Source: Ailanthus altissimus (taxonomy: Eukaryota > Streptophyta > Magnoliopsida > Sapindales > Simaroubaceae). From it: DNA of 64,000 nt. Under the pieces are notes generated by a model. That model made no database searches and was not told the DNA's origin. It saw only the letters and a program-made list of their open reading frames with translations. This document shows, piece after piece, positions 9,990-23,775 of this stretch. The first letter of the stretch is position 1; the number at the start of each line of letters is the position of its first letter. Both the position numbers and the translations under genes were made by a program. The DNA lies in NCBI GenBank assembly GCA_946807835.1, contig OX327683.1:4035001-4099000 (forward strand). Direction: 5' to 3'.

Positions 9990-11700
9990 ATTATAATTTT
10001 TAATTTTAATAATTACATGTCTTATATATGACTTAATGCAGTAGAAAAAATTTTTAATTTTTTATTATAATATACATATATTGAATGTAAGTCTCGAGAT
10101 TAGAAATTATCTTTGAAAATAATTCAGAGTATTTTTTATTATCGGAGTTCACGCTAAAGTGATATTGTGAACAATTCTAATTTAAAAACACTAATGAGAC
10201 TATTGAAGCTAAAATGATAACTTTAAATTCTAGCTAGAATTAACTTAAGCAACTCTTTGCTTTTCTATTTGTCTCTCGGTGAAATGAATAACAAAAGAAA
10301 GAAAAGCTTTTTTCCTTTCCTTTCGTTTTTCATACACTTGCCGAACCTGCACTTAGAAAAAATTAGACTAACATTTGTTAACTTATTAGACTAATCTTTT
10401 AGTCTAATGCTCGGTCAACAAACTTAGTTTATCTCTACTTTTTGTTAACTCTTAACATAGTCTTATTTAAAGGTTTTAGACTAGCTCATTAGTCATCCTT
10501 GATTCGGCCAACTCTTATTAGTCTAACACTTGTCTTTAGACTCATTAATAAATTACCAATAATTTACAAACTGAATACACGTTTTTGACACGCCAAAGAC
10601 TTGTCATTCACTTCAGAATTGGTCACAAATTATCTTAAGTGGTGGCCGAATGCCATCTTAATACCATGTATACATTTTGCATCTTTATATTATTCAGCCA
10701 AAATGAAGTAAAGAGAAGCAAAAAGAACTTCCTTTCTTTAATAGTTAACAAAATGGGCGAATCACAAAACAACACAAATGCAAATTATTTGCATTTTTAT
10801 GTACGTTGACTTCACACAATGGACACTTGTCCATTTACAAGGTAAGTGTCAACATAATTAATATTTAGTCACGCCACTTGTCAAATTCTAATTGATTGAC
10901 AATACTTATTAACCAATTAATTTAATAATTTTAACATTTAACCTTTGACACATGTATTTTTGTAGAGACTTTGAAATAATTTCCTTTTTTAATTTTTTTA
11001 TATCAAATAGTTCGACTCAATGCATTACTCTTGTGCTCAACGAGTACACTTTATATTATGAGACTCCCTAAGTTTATATCCATTTGTCTTATGAAACTTC
11101 TCCATAAGCCTATAAACGATACCTCACACATATATTACGGATATTATAAAATAGCATATTAAACTATAAAAGTTGAGATTAATATATATTCGTATAGTTT
11201 CTCCGTAGTTTTTATCCTTGAAGAGTGGATACAAATCATCACCGTCAAGCCTCTATATGATTAACTGTGAACTTATCTCTAGATTCATATTTTTATAAAC
11301 AAAATAACGATTATACAACATAATACTTTTGTTAGAATGGATAAGTAACTTAAAAGTCCTAATAACTACCACGCCTAAATTTTTTGATCATAGAACTATT
11401 CTTAAATTTATAAGTAAGTCTAAATATTTCTTGGTACCTTATAACTGATGTGCCTAGATCAAGTATACTAATAGATTGTTTTCTGATCTTATTTCTACAA
11501 GACATAGCAAGAGATGTGTAACGAAACATTTTAATTGTTAAGTAATAATGTTTTAGATCATGGATATAACATTTATACATTTTAAGAATCACCCTCCCAT
11601 AAGATGGAGACCTAGGATAGAAATAAAAATATCTGTTAACGAGATTTAAGAATATTACATTATGAGATAATATTTTATTTTGATCAATCTTCTCAATACG
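9990..11700. other. Noncoding AT-rich stretch, probably LTR-derived (minus-oriented)
   Basis: No gene seen. Phrases such as 'gccgaac', 'ggccgaatgcc' and the polypyrimidine runs at 10300-10330 resemble transcript-leader regions of plant copia LTRs read on the minus strand. TG...CA ends and a target duplication could not be fixed, so the call is tentative. Confidence 0.3.
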
Positions 11701-11730
11701 GTGTTAGACAAGTCACGTCGGTCATTTTTC

Positions 11731-12023
11731 AATATTGCTATAGCGTGAGGGACTTGGTCGGTTGGGCTTGGACTATACCAATTACACATGAGATTAGGCA
11801 AATATATGCGAAAGTATTGCCCAATATTGCTACAGCGTGAGGGTAGTATTGGTAGCATATATTTGATCATTGATAAGTTAATATAGAATACACTTACTCA
11901 ATATTGCTACAACATGAGGATGAAGTGCATTCAAGGTCAAGTGATAAGAGTTGCATAAGATGCAATTGACAAATGTTGTCTACCTATTGGGTTTACAAAG
12001 GCCAATATTACTACAGCGTGAGG
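11731..12023 (+). repeat. Four dispersed copies of a 20-bp motif
   Basis: AATATTGCTACAGCGTGAGG or a close variant occurs at 11731-11750, 11823-11842, 11900-11919 and 12004-12023, at spacings of 92, 77 and 104 bp, always on the same strand. It lies upstream of the decayed copia coding region, possibly in its leader. Confidence 0.8.
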
Positions 12024-12439
12024 CTCGAGTAAATTTTAATGGGATTTACTTTCTGCTACATAGTTTAAAAGAATTTAAACTATCGGCTTCCCATTTGAGA
12101 GATTACCAAGATTATGTAAAGCAGTGGGAGAGCGTTTTAAATCGAAAATGTATAATTAGTATACCCATTATTTAAAATATTCTATTAGCGATTTAATGAC
12201 CATTCCATTTACATCTCCTGTTATTTTGGCCTGTTAAGAATAATAGCCATTATAAACCAGTTGGTGTGCATAGTTGATACAGTCCAACTCAAAGGTACTA
12301 GGAATTTCTCTGATTAGTAGATGAATCTAAAAAATGTTCTGGATTCAGAAAATTTTGGATTTATTATTTATTAGAGTTTGTCGTAATTTATTTCTGATGA
12401 CACCTTTCTAGAGGATTTGAATAAAGGGGGTGTGACCCT

Positions 12440-15400
12440 CTTTATTTAAGGTGCTTCATCTTTTACCCCAACTATATCTGGTGAGACCAGATGTACAAGA
12501 AGAAGAAGATGAGGCAGATACCCAAGATAAATCCTCGGAAGCAATATTTATCCAAAAATCAATAAGAGAGTAGTGTAGATGAAAAGTGTTTCCAATACAG
12601 TAAGGGTGGTTATTAGAAATCTAATTACCCTAGAAGTCGTATAATTGTCAGGAAGACTCCCACATATTTGTGTTTCATAAACATAGACATTTTTATAGCA
12701 TATGATGCCAGTTCAAGCTGGGTATAGAATACAGTACGTCCTTATTATATTTGCAATATATTGCAGGAATTGAAAGAGACCAAAATGCAATAGTTTGTAG
12801 AAGTGAAGTTAAGAGTAGAAAATAGTGATTTCCCTCAAGTTCAAGTTCAAGAGTAAGAAAACATCATTCACATAACATCAATATAAGGAATAATTCTTAA
12901 TACTACAATAATTGTATTGCATAATTAGTATAATATCCAAAATATTATTTGAAAAATTGTGTCCCTTTCTATATTTGATAGTGAAGGATATCATATGAAT
13001 ATTAGGAATTGTTTCTTATGTTCATGTGATGTGAATGATATTTTCTTAACTGAATGTTAGTTAATAAATGGATATAATATATAATTAGAAATGTCTATAA
13101 ATCGAAATCCTTAAATGATATAGAGTTGTGGTATATAAGTTTAGGTTATATAGGCATGAGACGCCTAAACCATCTGGTTAAGGATGGTTGAATTCCTACT
13201 CTGATCATAAAAACTTAATCAGTTTATGAATAATGTATTCACGGAGATGACCAAACATACCAGAATGTACATCATATTCTTTCGATTAGGTTGAGGTAGT
13301 GAGTACATTTTTAGGAAGTTTTCTTTTTCTTTTTTAAAAGAGAATGAGGTTCTCACTCATTATAATCCTTCGGTTATTTCACAATATAATGATGTTTTCG
13401 TGGGGAGAAATCAAACTTTATTAGATATGGTTCAATTGATAATGAGTGTTACTGATCTGTGAGAATATGCTCTAAATACAATTGCCTATTAAACAAAGTT
13501 TCATCAGAAGTTGTTCCTTATATTTCGTATGAGATATAGAGACGAAGGAAGTCGTATCTTAAATATATTAAGACTTGGGGTTGTCCTACTTACATAAGAG
13601 TTACGCAGTAGGATATCTTATTTTGTAAAAGTTACTCAGTAGGATAAATAACACCCAAGAGGTACATGTATAGGTTTATTGTATATCCTGTGAATTCAAT
13701 AGGATACTTGTTCCATAATTCAGAGAAGCAAAGTGTATTCGTTTCTCGCTACATTACTATTCTAGAGAAAGAGTTTCTCATGGATCGTATGAATCATAGA
13801 AAGATTGCACTTGGTGAAGTCAATATAGAAATCAATGAACTAAGGATAGGAACTCAGGTTCAATTAGGCAGTGGCCTTTTAGTACACTCTCTTAATGGGC
13901 CAAAAAAGGATTTCTAGGTCACCTATTAGGTATGTTTGATGCCTGAAGGTGAACTTAGAGTTTTTTTAGTAGAAGAAAATAATCCTTTGACCTATAGGGA
14001 GACGATGGTAGACATCGATTCAAAAAATGGCAAAAAGCCATAAAGAACAAAAATTGACTATATGTATCAGAATCAAGTCTGAGACTTGGTTAAGCTACTA
14101 GTGGGAATTGTTCTCATTCATTGTAAAATGGTTTACAATGAGGTAGTGAGAGTTAGCTGGAAGGTAAAGATCTTCTAGGCCCTATATTGATTCTAGAAAG
14201 GTAATCCTCAGTGATGTGGGATCAACTTAGAGAAACCTTTGGACCAGTATTGATGCTAAAGTCGATTAGTATGTTATTGGCTATTGTAGCATATTATGAC
14301 CTTGAGGTTTGGCAGATGGATATAAAGACAACATTCTTGAATGGATACCTCGAGTAAAAGATATTTATAGAATAACCAGAAGATTTTACATCCATCTAGA
14401 CTTCTGGTCTAGTGTGCAGGCTGAAGAAGTCCATTTATAGGCTTAAATAACCCTCTCATAGTTAGAATCATTGTTTTAATGAGATAATCAGATTGTTTGA
14501 TTTTATCAAAAAACGATGAGGAAGCTAGTGGTCATGAAAAGTCAGTGGGAGCATGATAGTCTTCTTGATGCTCTTTGTTGATGACATATTGGTCATTAGG
14601 AATAATGTTAGTATGTTATAGTTAGTCAAAGTAATTTGTAAGAATTTCTCCATGAAGGATTTAGGAGTGGCTTCCTTTATACTAGGTATAAAGTTTTATA
14701 GAGATAGAGTTAGGAAGTTGATAGGACTCTCCCAAATCATTTCACATCAATAGCATCTTAGAAAGGTACATTTTTCTTAATTGTGAGTTAGTTAATGTAT
14801 CTTTTGGACCTAGTGTTCATTGAGGAGAGTGCGTCTTCAGATGAAAGATGAAAAAGTTAGAGTGTCTGACACACTAGATACGTCAGCTCTTAAGAGCTAT
14901 GATGTATGCTATGATGTATTTGAGACCTGATATTAGTTTGCCTATAAGAGTTACAAGTCGATTTCAGTTTGAGTTGGGTGACTGCCATTTGATGGTAGTC
15001 AAACATATCCTGATATAGGTTAAGGGTACAAAGGATAATTTTTTCAAATATGGAGAAAGTGACTTACAAGTGAGAATATGCACGGAATCGGACTTCTAGT
15101 TTGACCTAGATAATAGAGAGTCTACATCTAAGAATGTACTCATTCTCATTAGTACTTAATAAGTTGGAATAACACCTAACTGGGATTCACTACTGATTTA
15201 TTTTTGGTACAGTGGCACAGGCAGTGACGATTTATAGGTTTATCACTGGGCTTGAAAGAGTTCTAAGCCAAATGGATCCTATCCTATAATTTTAAAGATT
15301 AAACAAGACCGTTGAACAGGCCGATATGCCAAGAGGTCAACAGTACTCTAGCTAAATTAAGAGGAGTCTCATATAACTAAAGGGATCTTGGCTAAGGGAG

Positions 15401-15540
15401 ATGTAATTGTTTGTGAAAGTGTTTTATAAATAATTTAATGTATCCACTTTCTAAGGTCATGACTCTAAAAGTGTTTATAGAACACATAGAATCGATGTGT
15501 AAGAGATGCTATTCGGATTAGCACTAAAGCAAGTGGGCAA
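12440..15540 (+). pseudogene. Decayed Ty1/copia gag-pol
   Basis: All three frames carry traces in the normal copia order. A zinc-knuckle-like CFQYSKGGY lies near 12585, and a protease region with YDASSSW near 12700 then NILQELKETK. Integrase C-terminal sequence sits at 13666-13800 (YPVNSIGYLFHN, VFVSRYITILEKEFL). Reverse transcriptase lies at 14240-14760, with LAIVAYYDLEVWQMDIKTTF at 14270-14330 and the catalytic LFVDDIL at about 14570-14590. RNase H lies at 14920-15240. The C-terminal tail and stop-like end are near 15500. There are many stops and frameshifts, so this is an old copy. The protease-integrase layout resembles long-lived plant copia lineages, but the lineage cannot be fixed by eye. 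Confidence 0.75.
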
Positions 15541-16800
15541 TTATTAGGGTCGGTGTTTACGTGCCATCCTTGAATATACGTATACTTGTGTACTTATACA
15601 AGTGTACATTCTCATTAAATCGCTAATACCTATTAATATGGTACTATGCAATGTAACATTATAGACGTTGATGATATGAAGGAGTTCAGATTAGATCTAA
15701 AAAAGTTTAGAGAAGGGCTGACAGTTAGCAACGTTGAGAGATATAAATGCTAAATATTAGCACAGTTAAATGTTAGCTGGTTATCATACTCAGCGAAGAT
15801 TCAAGAGTTGGAGCTTTGTTTGTAATGAGATATAGACTTGAGAATATATTAGTAACTACATAGTTGCACGAGTTGCAATCGAGTGCCAAAAAATGCTAAT
15901 TGCGCAAGTATGTTCTCGAATAAATGTTCCTGATCTATTTTTGCCGATGCGGGACTGTCGGTGGATACTTTTTTATATAGATCAGTATATGTTGTACTTA
16001 TAGGGTATAGATGGTCGTTCCTAACCGACTATGAGCTTGAAGTTCGTATTGACATATGGGTATCCAGTTAGGACTAGATGTGGGACAGATTCACGAGGGC
16101 TTGTAAGTGACCCTCTCGAGTTAAGTAGTATACGTGGCCCTTTAACCTAAGTGCCACAGTGGGCTTGTAAGTGATCCACCATGCTTTAGTTTCACGCATG
16201 TCACAGACCTTTCATGGTGTAATCGCTCGGTGTTCTGGGTATGGTTCAATGCTTATGGAGTCCTTTGTGTACAGGTATAGGGTCCATCGGTTCGCATAAG
16301 GAGTTAGATATCCAGATGTTTCGAGACTGTATCTCAAAAAGTTCTATGGCCACAAACATTAATCTCAGAAAAGAGTTTCTGTCAGGGTGGAACAATATGT
16401 TAAAGGAGTTTGCATACATTGTTCAGTGAGATACAAGTCTAAAAATAGGACATAGATAAGTACATAGGGATTTGACGATGATAATCTATATCCTCAGCAC
16501 ATCCAGGATATCATGAAGGAAGGATTATACATATGCGTTGTAACCTTAGCTTGTATGGTTCAATGCGCTAATTTGTATATCCGTGATATGTGCATGGGAC
16601 ATTGCTCACGGACTCATGAAATAGTTCCATTTGACCAATCGGGTGTGGACCTAAGGAGTTCCACAATATGGAGAGTACGCGTTGTGCGCTGGGGCAACTT
16701 GTCAAATTAAATTATTTAATCCAGCAATATCCAGCACTACCACAGGAATGCGTACATATCTGTATTTAAGTGTTAAATACAATAATTAATTAATAATTAT
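15541..16800 (+). other. Noncoding tail of the decayed copia element
   Basis: No coding sequence is recognised. The sequence is less AT-rich than its surroundings and directly follows the RNase H end, as in copia elements with long 3' untranslated regions. Short open frames at 16241-16429 and 16513-16710 resemble no family known to me. Confidence 0.35.
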
Positions 16801-17654
16801 TATTTATTGATTGTATAATGACACGTGACGCATTATGGACCATTGGTTGAATTAACCTAAGTGCGAGTTTGGTGGGATTCATTAAGAGGTTGACTTGGTA
16901 ACTATTTATGATGGGCAAAATGGTTATTTCATACTTTAATTATTTAATTGTTAAATAATCAAAATATCTCATTGTTATATATTATTATATTATATAATAT
17001 TATATTATTATTATTAATTATTTTTAGGTGTTAAATAGTTGGCATCCATTATTATTATTTATATATACATATAAGAGATGTGTGTGTGAAATGAGAAGAG
17101 TGTGTTAACGAGAAATATAAAAGATTGAAAGAAATAAAACAAAAGAGAAAGAAAAGGAATAGAGCCGAGAAAGAAAAGGAATGGAGCCGAGAAAGAGAAG
17201 AAGAAGAAAAAAAGAAAAAGCAAAATGAAGAAAAATGAAATTGTTTCATTTTTCTCTTTGGCTCCTAAAATAGAAGTAAATATGAATTGTTTCAAATTCC
17301 ATTTCCTATCCTTTTAAAGAAAAGGAAGAAAACACACTATCGGCCATTTTGGGATTAAGAGTTAATCCCGTGCTGGATATGGGGCTGCTATTCTAGCTCA
17401 TCAAGGCCACCGTGTTAGTGACTAGAATTGCCTACGAGTTGGTCTTCATACAAACTTTGAAAAAATACGTGTATAACATTACACATTCAGGTGATTTCTC
17501 AACACTACTAATATATTATTGTGATTAGTATATTTTATTAATTATGTTTATTCATGTTTAGTGCTTCCGTCTCGTTTAATATGTATATGATACATATTTT
17601 AGACAATAGACACATTTATACATACATACACCCACGTATATTAGATCCCCAACA
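16801..17654 (+). mobile_element. Candidate 3' LTR of the decayed copia element
   Basis: A TATA-like run lies at 17058-17070, then a purine-rich leader (17090-17245), then an LTR-end-like GATCCCCAACA finishing at 17654 where a LINE remnant begins. The left boundary and target duplication could not be set, so the start is approximate. Confidence 0.35.
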
Positions 17655-17659
17655 ATTAT

Positions 17660-19860
17660 AACATTGTCTTACCACCTAGAAACAAAAACATCTATATTTT
17701 GGCCATAGATAGTAGAAAAACAATTAACTCAAATTACATCTTTAATACGTTGTAGAATATCATTAGCATTGGGGTTTCTCTATTGGAATACTATTTGGTT
17801 GTGCTCCTGTTATATAGAATAGACAGAGACACAGAAAGATATCTTCGAACTTTGCTATGTAAAGATTTACCTCTGGTTTTCCTATAAAAATAAGATACTT
17901 CCCGTTTTCAAATAATAGAACATCTGTTGATATGACATGCCAACAAAACTTCTTTTCATACACCCTCTGTAAATCTACATTGAAATAATAAATGTTCCAC
18001 CATCTCTCAATCTTTACCACAAAGTGGGCAGATTATGGGTATGTTGAGACCCCATTTTGTATGTCTCCCATTTATAGATAACTAGTTCTTTAGAGCTAAC
18101 CAAGTGATGAAACTATATTTAAGGATATGTTATGGACCCTATAGTAACCTATACCATCCCACCCTAGGTCTATTTTTTGTTAGGATCCTCTATGCACTAG
18201 CAATCAAAATTCTCCTATTATAGCAGTTATTCCAAATGATCTTATCCTCTCTATAGACATTTGTTGGGAAGTTATCACATATATGATCTTAAGCTTTAGT
18301 AGTGTGCTCGTCCAAATGGTACGGTAAGCTCCAGGTTCCATTGTGCCAAAGGTTGCTAACTTTTGCATCTCGTGGAATATTAGAGTCACTAATATTGACA
18401 TAGGAGAACTTGTCTACTATGGACTCACCATTTAGCCATGGGTCACAATAGAAAAAGAAGGTAGAACCATTACCCAATTCATAATCAAACAACTTCTTTA
18501 TATAGCTCCGCAAATCTCAGAGTTTCCACCATGTCCAAATACTGTCTAAAGATTTTTTTTATCCTCTAGAAGCTCAATCTTCTAAGCCTATTAACAATCA
18601 CCTGTCTAGTCTACATGAAGAATTTCACTGTCAGAATATCTCATATGTGTTTGATAATTGCAATTAGGTTCTAAATGTATAGGGATTTTATTCCCAAATT
18701 CTCTTCCCTTTTGGTAGAACATATATCATCTTAAACAATTAGACACTCTTTTTTTGTAAATCATAACCATACCATAGAAACTTTCTACAAATACCTTCCA
18801 CTTCTTTAATAACTGTCTTTGAAAGGATAAAAATAGAGCACCAATACACATTTATACTCATCAAAATAAAATTTATCAATTGTAGTCGTCCTGCATATGA
18901 CAACATCTAACTCGTCCAATTTGAAATTCTTGAAGTCATTTTACAAATTAGTTCTCTACAATACTCCTTCTTAAGTCTTCTAGAAATTAAGGAGACCCCT
19001 AAGTATTTGATTGGGAGAACACCGTATTGAAACTGTGTATGATGCAAAAAGGCATTGTTTATGGGTGCAGGGACATGGCCAAACAATATTAAGCTCTTGC
19101 TCATATTTTGTCACAAGCCAGATACCTTATAAAATTTATCCATCATTTTATTAAATTAACCAACAGAACTTGAAGCACCATGAGAAAATAAGAACAGGTC
19201 ATCAGTAAAGATCAAATGGTTCAACTTCATATATTTACACCCTTTATGAAAAATAAACTGGTTATCAAGGATACAACTTAAACTTCTACTTATATACTAT
19301 ATTGTAAGGACACATAACAGAAGGGACATAAGGTTCGCTTGCCCTAATCTTCATTTCCCTAGGAAAAAGCCCTCAGACTACCATTCATTACTACTGAAAA
19401 CATACATGATCTTACACAACACATAATTATTCAAATGAATGGGAAAGAAAAGTTGAACCCCATTAAAACTTCTTCTAAGAAGTCCTAAGAATTTGAGTCA
19501 TAAACCTTCTGCAAGTCGATGTTAAGGGCATAACTTAGTACTCTGCTTTTCCTATCATAACCCCTTGCCAATTCATAAGTCAAGAGAGCATTATCAACAA
19601 CTGACCTATGAGAGATGAAAGTTGTTTGACTAGGATACACAAAGTAGCCAATAACCTTCTTTAATTTGTTGGTGATTATTTTTGTGATATATTCATACGA
19701 AACCGTACAACAAGATATAGGTCTATAAGTCTCAAGGCCATGAGAATTAGGCACCTTAAGAATAACAGTAATTGCAGTGACATTGAAAAGTTTATAGATT
19801 TGATCTGTAAAAAAAAAGTGTTGCACTTGAGAAACATTTTTGCCAATGACTTATTCATTA
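17660..19860 (-). pseudogene. L1-type LINE reverse transcriptase remnant
   Basis: Read on the minus strand from 19860 down. Reverse transcriptase blocks ITVILKVPNS...YRPISCCTVSYEYITKII and ALNIDLQKVYDS lie at 19826-19485. The thumb-side motif GVLPIKYLGVSLISRRL lies at about 19050-18960. ELGNGSTFFFYCDPWLNG lies at about 18480-18420. A zf-RVT-type zinc motif CPLCGKD...LLFQC lies near 18030-17960. This is the order of plant L1 ORF2. The endonuclease and ORF1 are absent above 19860. Stops and frameshifts are common. The 3' end meets the copia LTR end near 17655. It is independent of the larger LINE at 25025-45180, which has its own copy of the same domains. Confidence 0.8.
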
Positions 19861-20099
19861 TTCATCCACTATATCATGATTCATTCCATGTTTTTATTTG
19901 ATTATTACCTTAATTGTATTGATTTTCCTGTACAAATTCAATTCTTATGAACCTGTATTATTACCGAGCAATAAATCATTTTCCATTCTCTTCTTTAGAA
20001 TTTGCATAATGATTCTCAAGATAATACGAGTATGATAAAGATAATCCAAATCAAAGCCTGCCAACTCATATTAATCTTCATCGTAATGATTGATTCTTA

Positions 20100-20245
20100 T
20101 CATAAAATACCATCATCACTATTCAAAATGTTAACAACATATAAGGCAACCCCAAATGGGAACAAGATACTTATTATGCAAACTTTTAATCGCATCCATA
20201 TAATCGCTTTCCAACCATAGATTTCCCAAACCTCTCTCCCATAGT
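20100..20245 (-). pseudogene. Possible RNase H-like (RVT_3) scrap
   Basis: One minus-strand frame reads LWLESDYMDAIKSL followed by LVPIWGC, resembling the central strand of plant LINE-associated RNase H domains. It is short and has no intact frame. Confidence 0.3.
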
Positions 20246-20379
20246 TATTACCGAAACATCTCTACAAAGGAGGTTTTATAATTGACAATTCTCAAATAAA
20301 CATTTTCAGTTAATTTCAATTAATTTCAAGTCATCTCCCAACGTTTACGTAGGTTCGCATGTTGTTAATACCGAGATAG

Positions 20380-20665
20380 TTTATCATAGTTCACCTCTTG
20401 AATGTCTCAGCAGTAGACATTGATTCGGATGCAGGATTATCAATGATCTACGCTCCAAAACAACTACTCTCTCTAAATTTGGAATATTATTCAAGATATT
20501 TTAACATACCTAGAATCATTTACATCACATAAAATTCTTTATACGCCTACAGGCACAAATAGGGTTGCACATGGATTAACTAAGTTGGCTCCATGTTATG
20601 AAACAGACGTCAATCGGAGTAATGTTGTTTCAAATTCTCTAAATTCTCTTGTTATAGATAGGGGC
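20380..20665 (+). pseudogene. RNase H-like (RVT_3) C-terminal scrap
   Basis: A plus-strand frame at 20545-20660 reads PTGTNRVAHGLTKLAP and ends NSLNSLVIDR. It fits the NRVAH-LA-LA signature at the C-terminus of the RNase H-like domain found at the end of plant LINE ORF2. A frameshifted IINDLRS stretch precedes it. Confidence 0.45.
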
Positions 20666-22240
20666 AGACCTTCTTAGGAGCTTAGGGTAGCCATGGCTCT
20701 CTAAGCCCCAAATTGTTTTTAAATTTAGTAATAAATTTTTATAATTTTTATCCTCTAAAATAAGTATTTTTGTTATTTATTTTCTCCCTTCTTAAATTCT
20801 AGTTCTGCCGCTAGTTATAGAGAAAATGCTTCCTGAGCGAAGGCAAGTACTTCTTCCTTCAAAAAAAGAAAAATACCGAGATAGTTTACCATAGTTTATC
20901 AGACCGTTAGTTTCAATAACGTTTTACTAAAATAATTGGTTACTTAGTCTTCAAACTCGTAATATAAGATGTATGATACGAGAATGTCGATGGGAATATC
21001 ATGCCATATATGATAATAATTTTCATTTATTATAGAAATTCCTAAACAAGAGTGTTTTTCTTAAATTTGAAGTATTTTAGAAATTCAAATTTATAAACAA
21101 TTATTTTATTTTAGAATTTAAAAGATAATGTGATGAGATAGTTAGTGTTAGATAAAGAAATAAAATAAAATATTTAAATTTAAAAGAGTATGATTTTAGG
21201 AAACACGTTTTCTATTTTTTGTTTAAAGAAAAACGAGAGGGGAGAAAACGTATGTGAGAAAATAAATGAGGTTTAGGTTTTAGAATGATTATTAGAAGAA
21301 GAAGCAAGTGTGGAACTGAGAAAAATATAGACGTGATCTTTTGAAAGTAGTAGAAAGAATTATACTTGAGAAAACACAATATTAGTTTTGTTAATATTTT
21401 TCTTTGTGCATACTTTCTTATTTTCACATTATAGTAGGAGAATCAAACTCTGAACTAGTAGGGGAATTAGAAGCAAATTAAGATTGAGTTATTTGAGTTG
21501 TGAGTGAATAATATATTTAAATAGATTTTGTTATTTATATTTTTTTACAGCTAAGTTATTAAATTAATTACTTTATATTTCAATAGAATTCTTTTCTAGA
21601 TTTGCTATTAGGTGATATTTAATTCATTTACGCTTTTTACTACTTTTGGTTACTAATTTTGAATGCAATGTCATAACTTATGTAGGCATCAAATCAAAGA
21701 GAATATATATATATATATTTATTTATATATAAACAGAAATAATTTAGTGGGCAACACAGTTGACACTATAGTAGGAACACTATCGTATGATATTATTTAA
21801 TTAATTTATAATTTTTATATAATTAACGATGTGTTAAATTTTTTTACTGTATGTCCAGATGTTTTTTATAGGGTGAGTTATGTAATTTATTAAATTATTT
21901 TAATTTTTATCTCTCTCTCTCTTTCAATTAAATTTATTAAAGATAAATTTACCTCAATGTTTTAGGTATAAATATAACTTTACCTCAGTTAGAAAAATAA
22001 TATTTAATTTTTTTCTAATTCACTAATTTTTGCCATCAATTTAGATGAAAATAGTAGTTTTAATATATAATTGTCAATTTACCATAATTGTTTGTTATTT
22101 TACTTTGAATACATGGTACAATCTCACTTATTCACTGTCATTAAACACATGGCATAATTTTATCCGTTCATTTAATTTAATATAATTTTTTTTAAATATA
22201 ATAAAATGACACGTGTTATAATATTATTAATAATAAATAA

Positions 22241-22368
22241 CACGTGACATCCTGTAGTTGGTTTATATTTTTAATAATTTTTAAAAATAAATTAATAAAT
22301 ATGTTAATAAAAATAATACGTGTCAAACAATGATTAGTTAGAAATTATACGTGTCATCCTACAATTGG
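22241..22368 (+). repeat. Direct repeat around CACGTGACATCCTGTAGTTG
   Basis: The motif at 22241-22260 recurs as ACGTGTCATCCTACAATTGG at 22349-22368, and both copies are followed by similar AT-rich tails. A third, weaker start (ACGTGTCAAACAATGATTAG) lies at 22318. The period is about 107 bp. Confidence 0.5.
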
Positions 22369-23539
22369 TTATTGTTAAAAATATTTTTAAAAATAAAATA
22401 AAATAAATAATAAATAATTTAATAAATACCTACGACTATCACTGGGGTGTTGCCAAAAAATGGCGGTCGGCTGTGCGACCATTTTCTTGCAAATCTTCAG
22501 TGACAAAAATGATAAAATTTTATATTATTAAACTTTTTTTCCTTGATTTATATAATAATAGAATCATTTTTAATTAAAAAATAAAATAAAAATAAAATAT
22601 GATAGTGAGTGATAATGACTTATATCGCCTCCACCTATGGATAAAATTATTTTATCTAAAAAGAATTTTACTTTAATTTAATAACCTGTGTTGTGTTGTC
22701 ATTATTTTAGAATTGACATTATTTTTATGACCATTTTTCTAAAGAGTCAGAACTATCAATAAGTTTTGTATGCTTTGATTAAATAGAGAGTCTAGCTATT
22801 ATTTTTATAAAGTGAATTATTATAACCATGTATGAAATTGTAATCTTACTATTCAATTACTTGATTCAGCACTCCATATTGTCATATTTTAATTTAGTAT
22901 TATCTCATTGGAATTGTGATTGTCAGAATATTAGTTAAATAGTTTTTATCAAGTAAGGATTGAAGCACTTGGTTTGATTTTTGACTATTTCATTTGTAAT
23001 ATAATTTTTTTATTAAATGATTTTTTTAGTAACCTTACTTGATTTACTAGTTATATGATCAAAATTTATGTCGTTTTTACTATAGGCTCCAACTGACAAA
23101 AAAGAAATGTTTGAAAGTTGTGGGATTACGCTATTTGTAATGCAGCATAATAGAAAACAAGAATTTTTTAATTAAAATTTTTATAAAATAAAAGTTTCAT
23201 TTTATTTAAAAATTTTATGACTATATAAATTTGATACTTTAAAAAGAAATTGAATATACTTTGAATTCATGCTTAATTTTCTTCTAATAAAAGATTTCAA
23301 ACTAAGCATAACCCAATATCACAATGAATAAAAGGATGAGCTTTTAATTTTCAATTAAAGGAATTATGTATTATATATTTCTCTTTTGCGTATATTTCTC
23401 CTCTCTTTTCCTTTCTCTTCCTTTATAATACTTTAATTAAAATAAAACTCTTTTATTTTTAATTGAGTCATTTCAACTAACAACATTTAATAATTAAAAA
23501 TAAAAAAATATATACTCAACTTTAAGGAGATGAAACATG

Positions 23540-23568
23540 AACCAAAGAGAGATATTCTCTCTTTGGTT
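23540..23568. repeat. Perfect 13-bp-arm hairpin
   Basis: AACCAAAGAGAGA (23540-23552) and its exact complement (23556-23568) are separated by TAT. No element ends or target duplications were found around it. Confidence 0.8.
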
Positions 23569-23775
23569 TAACGTGTAACGTCCTAAATTTGAACACAACT
23601 TTCAAATTTATTTGATTTAAAAAATCTCTAAAAATTCATTTTTAAAATTAATCTTCCATAAAAGAAAATCTCATAAGAGATAATCTCTCATCTTTATAAG
23701 CAGATACAACTATTGTGTAATTGTATAATTACTTTCTTTTATTGTTCACTTTAATAACTTAAAGCTGGGGATCTA

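Noticed and set aside
11731..12023. Four spaced repeats as a CRISPR array
   Set aside because: Plant nuclear context, irregular 57-84 bp spacers, imperfect repeats and no cas genes.
20640..20830. 'ggggcagacc...agccccaaattg' block as a separate mobile element
   Set aside because: Phrases resemble widespread plant repeats, but no ends, duplication or second copy could be found in the window.
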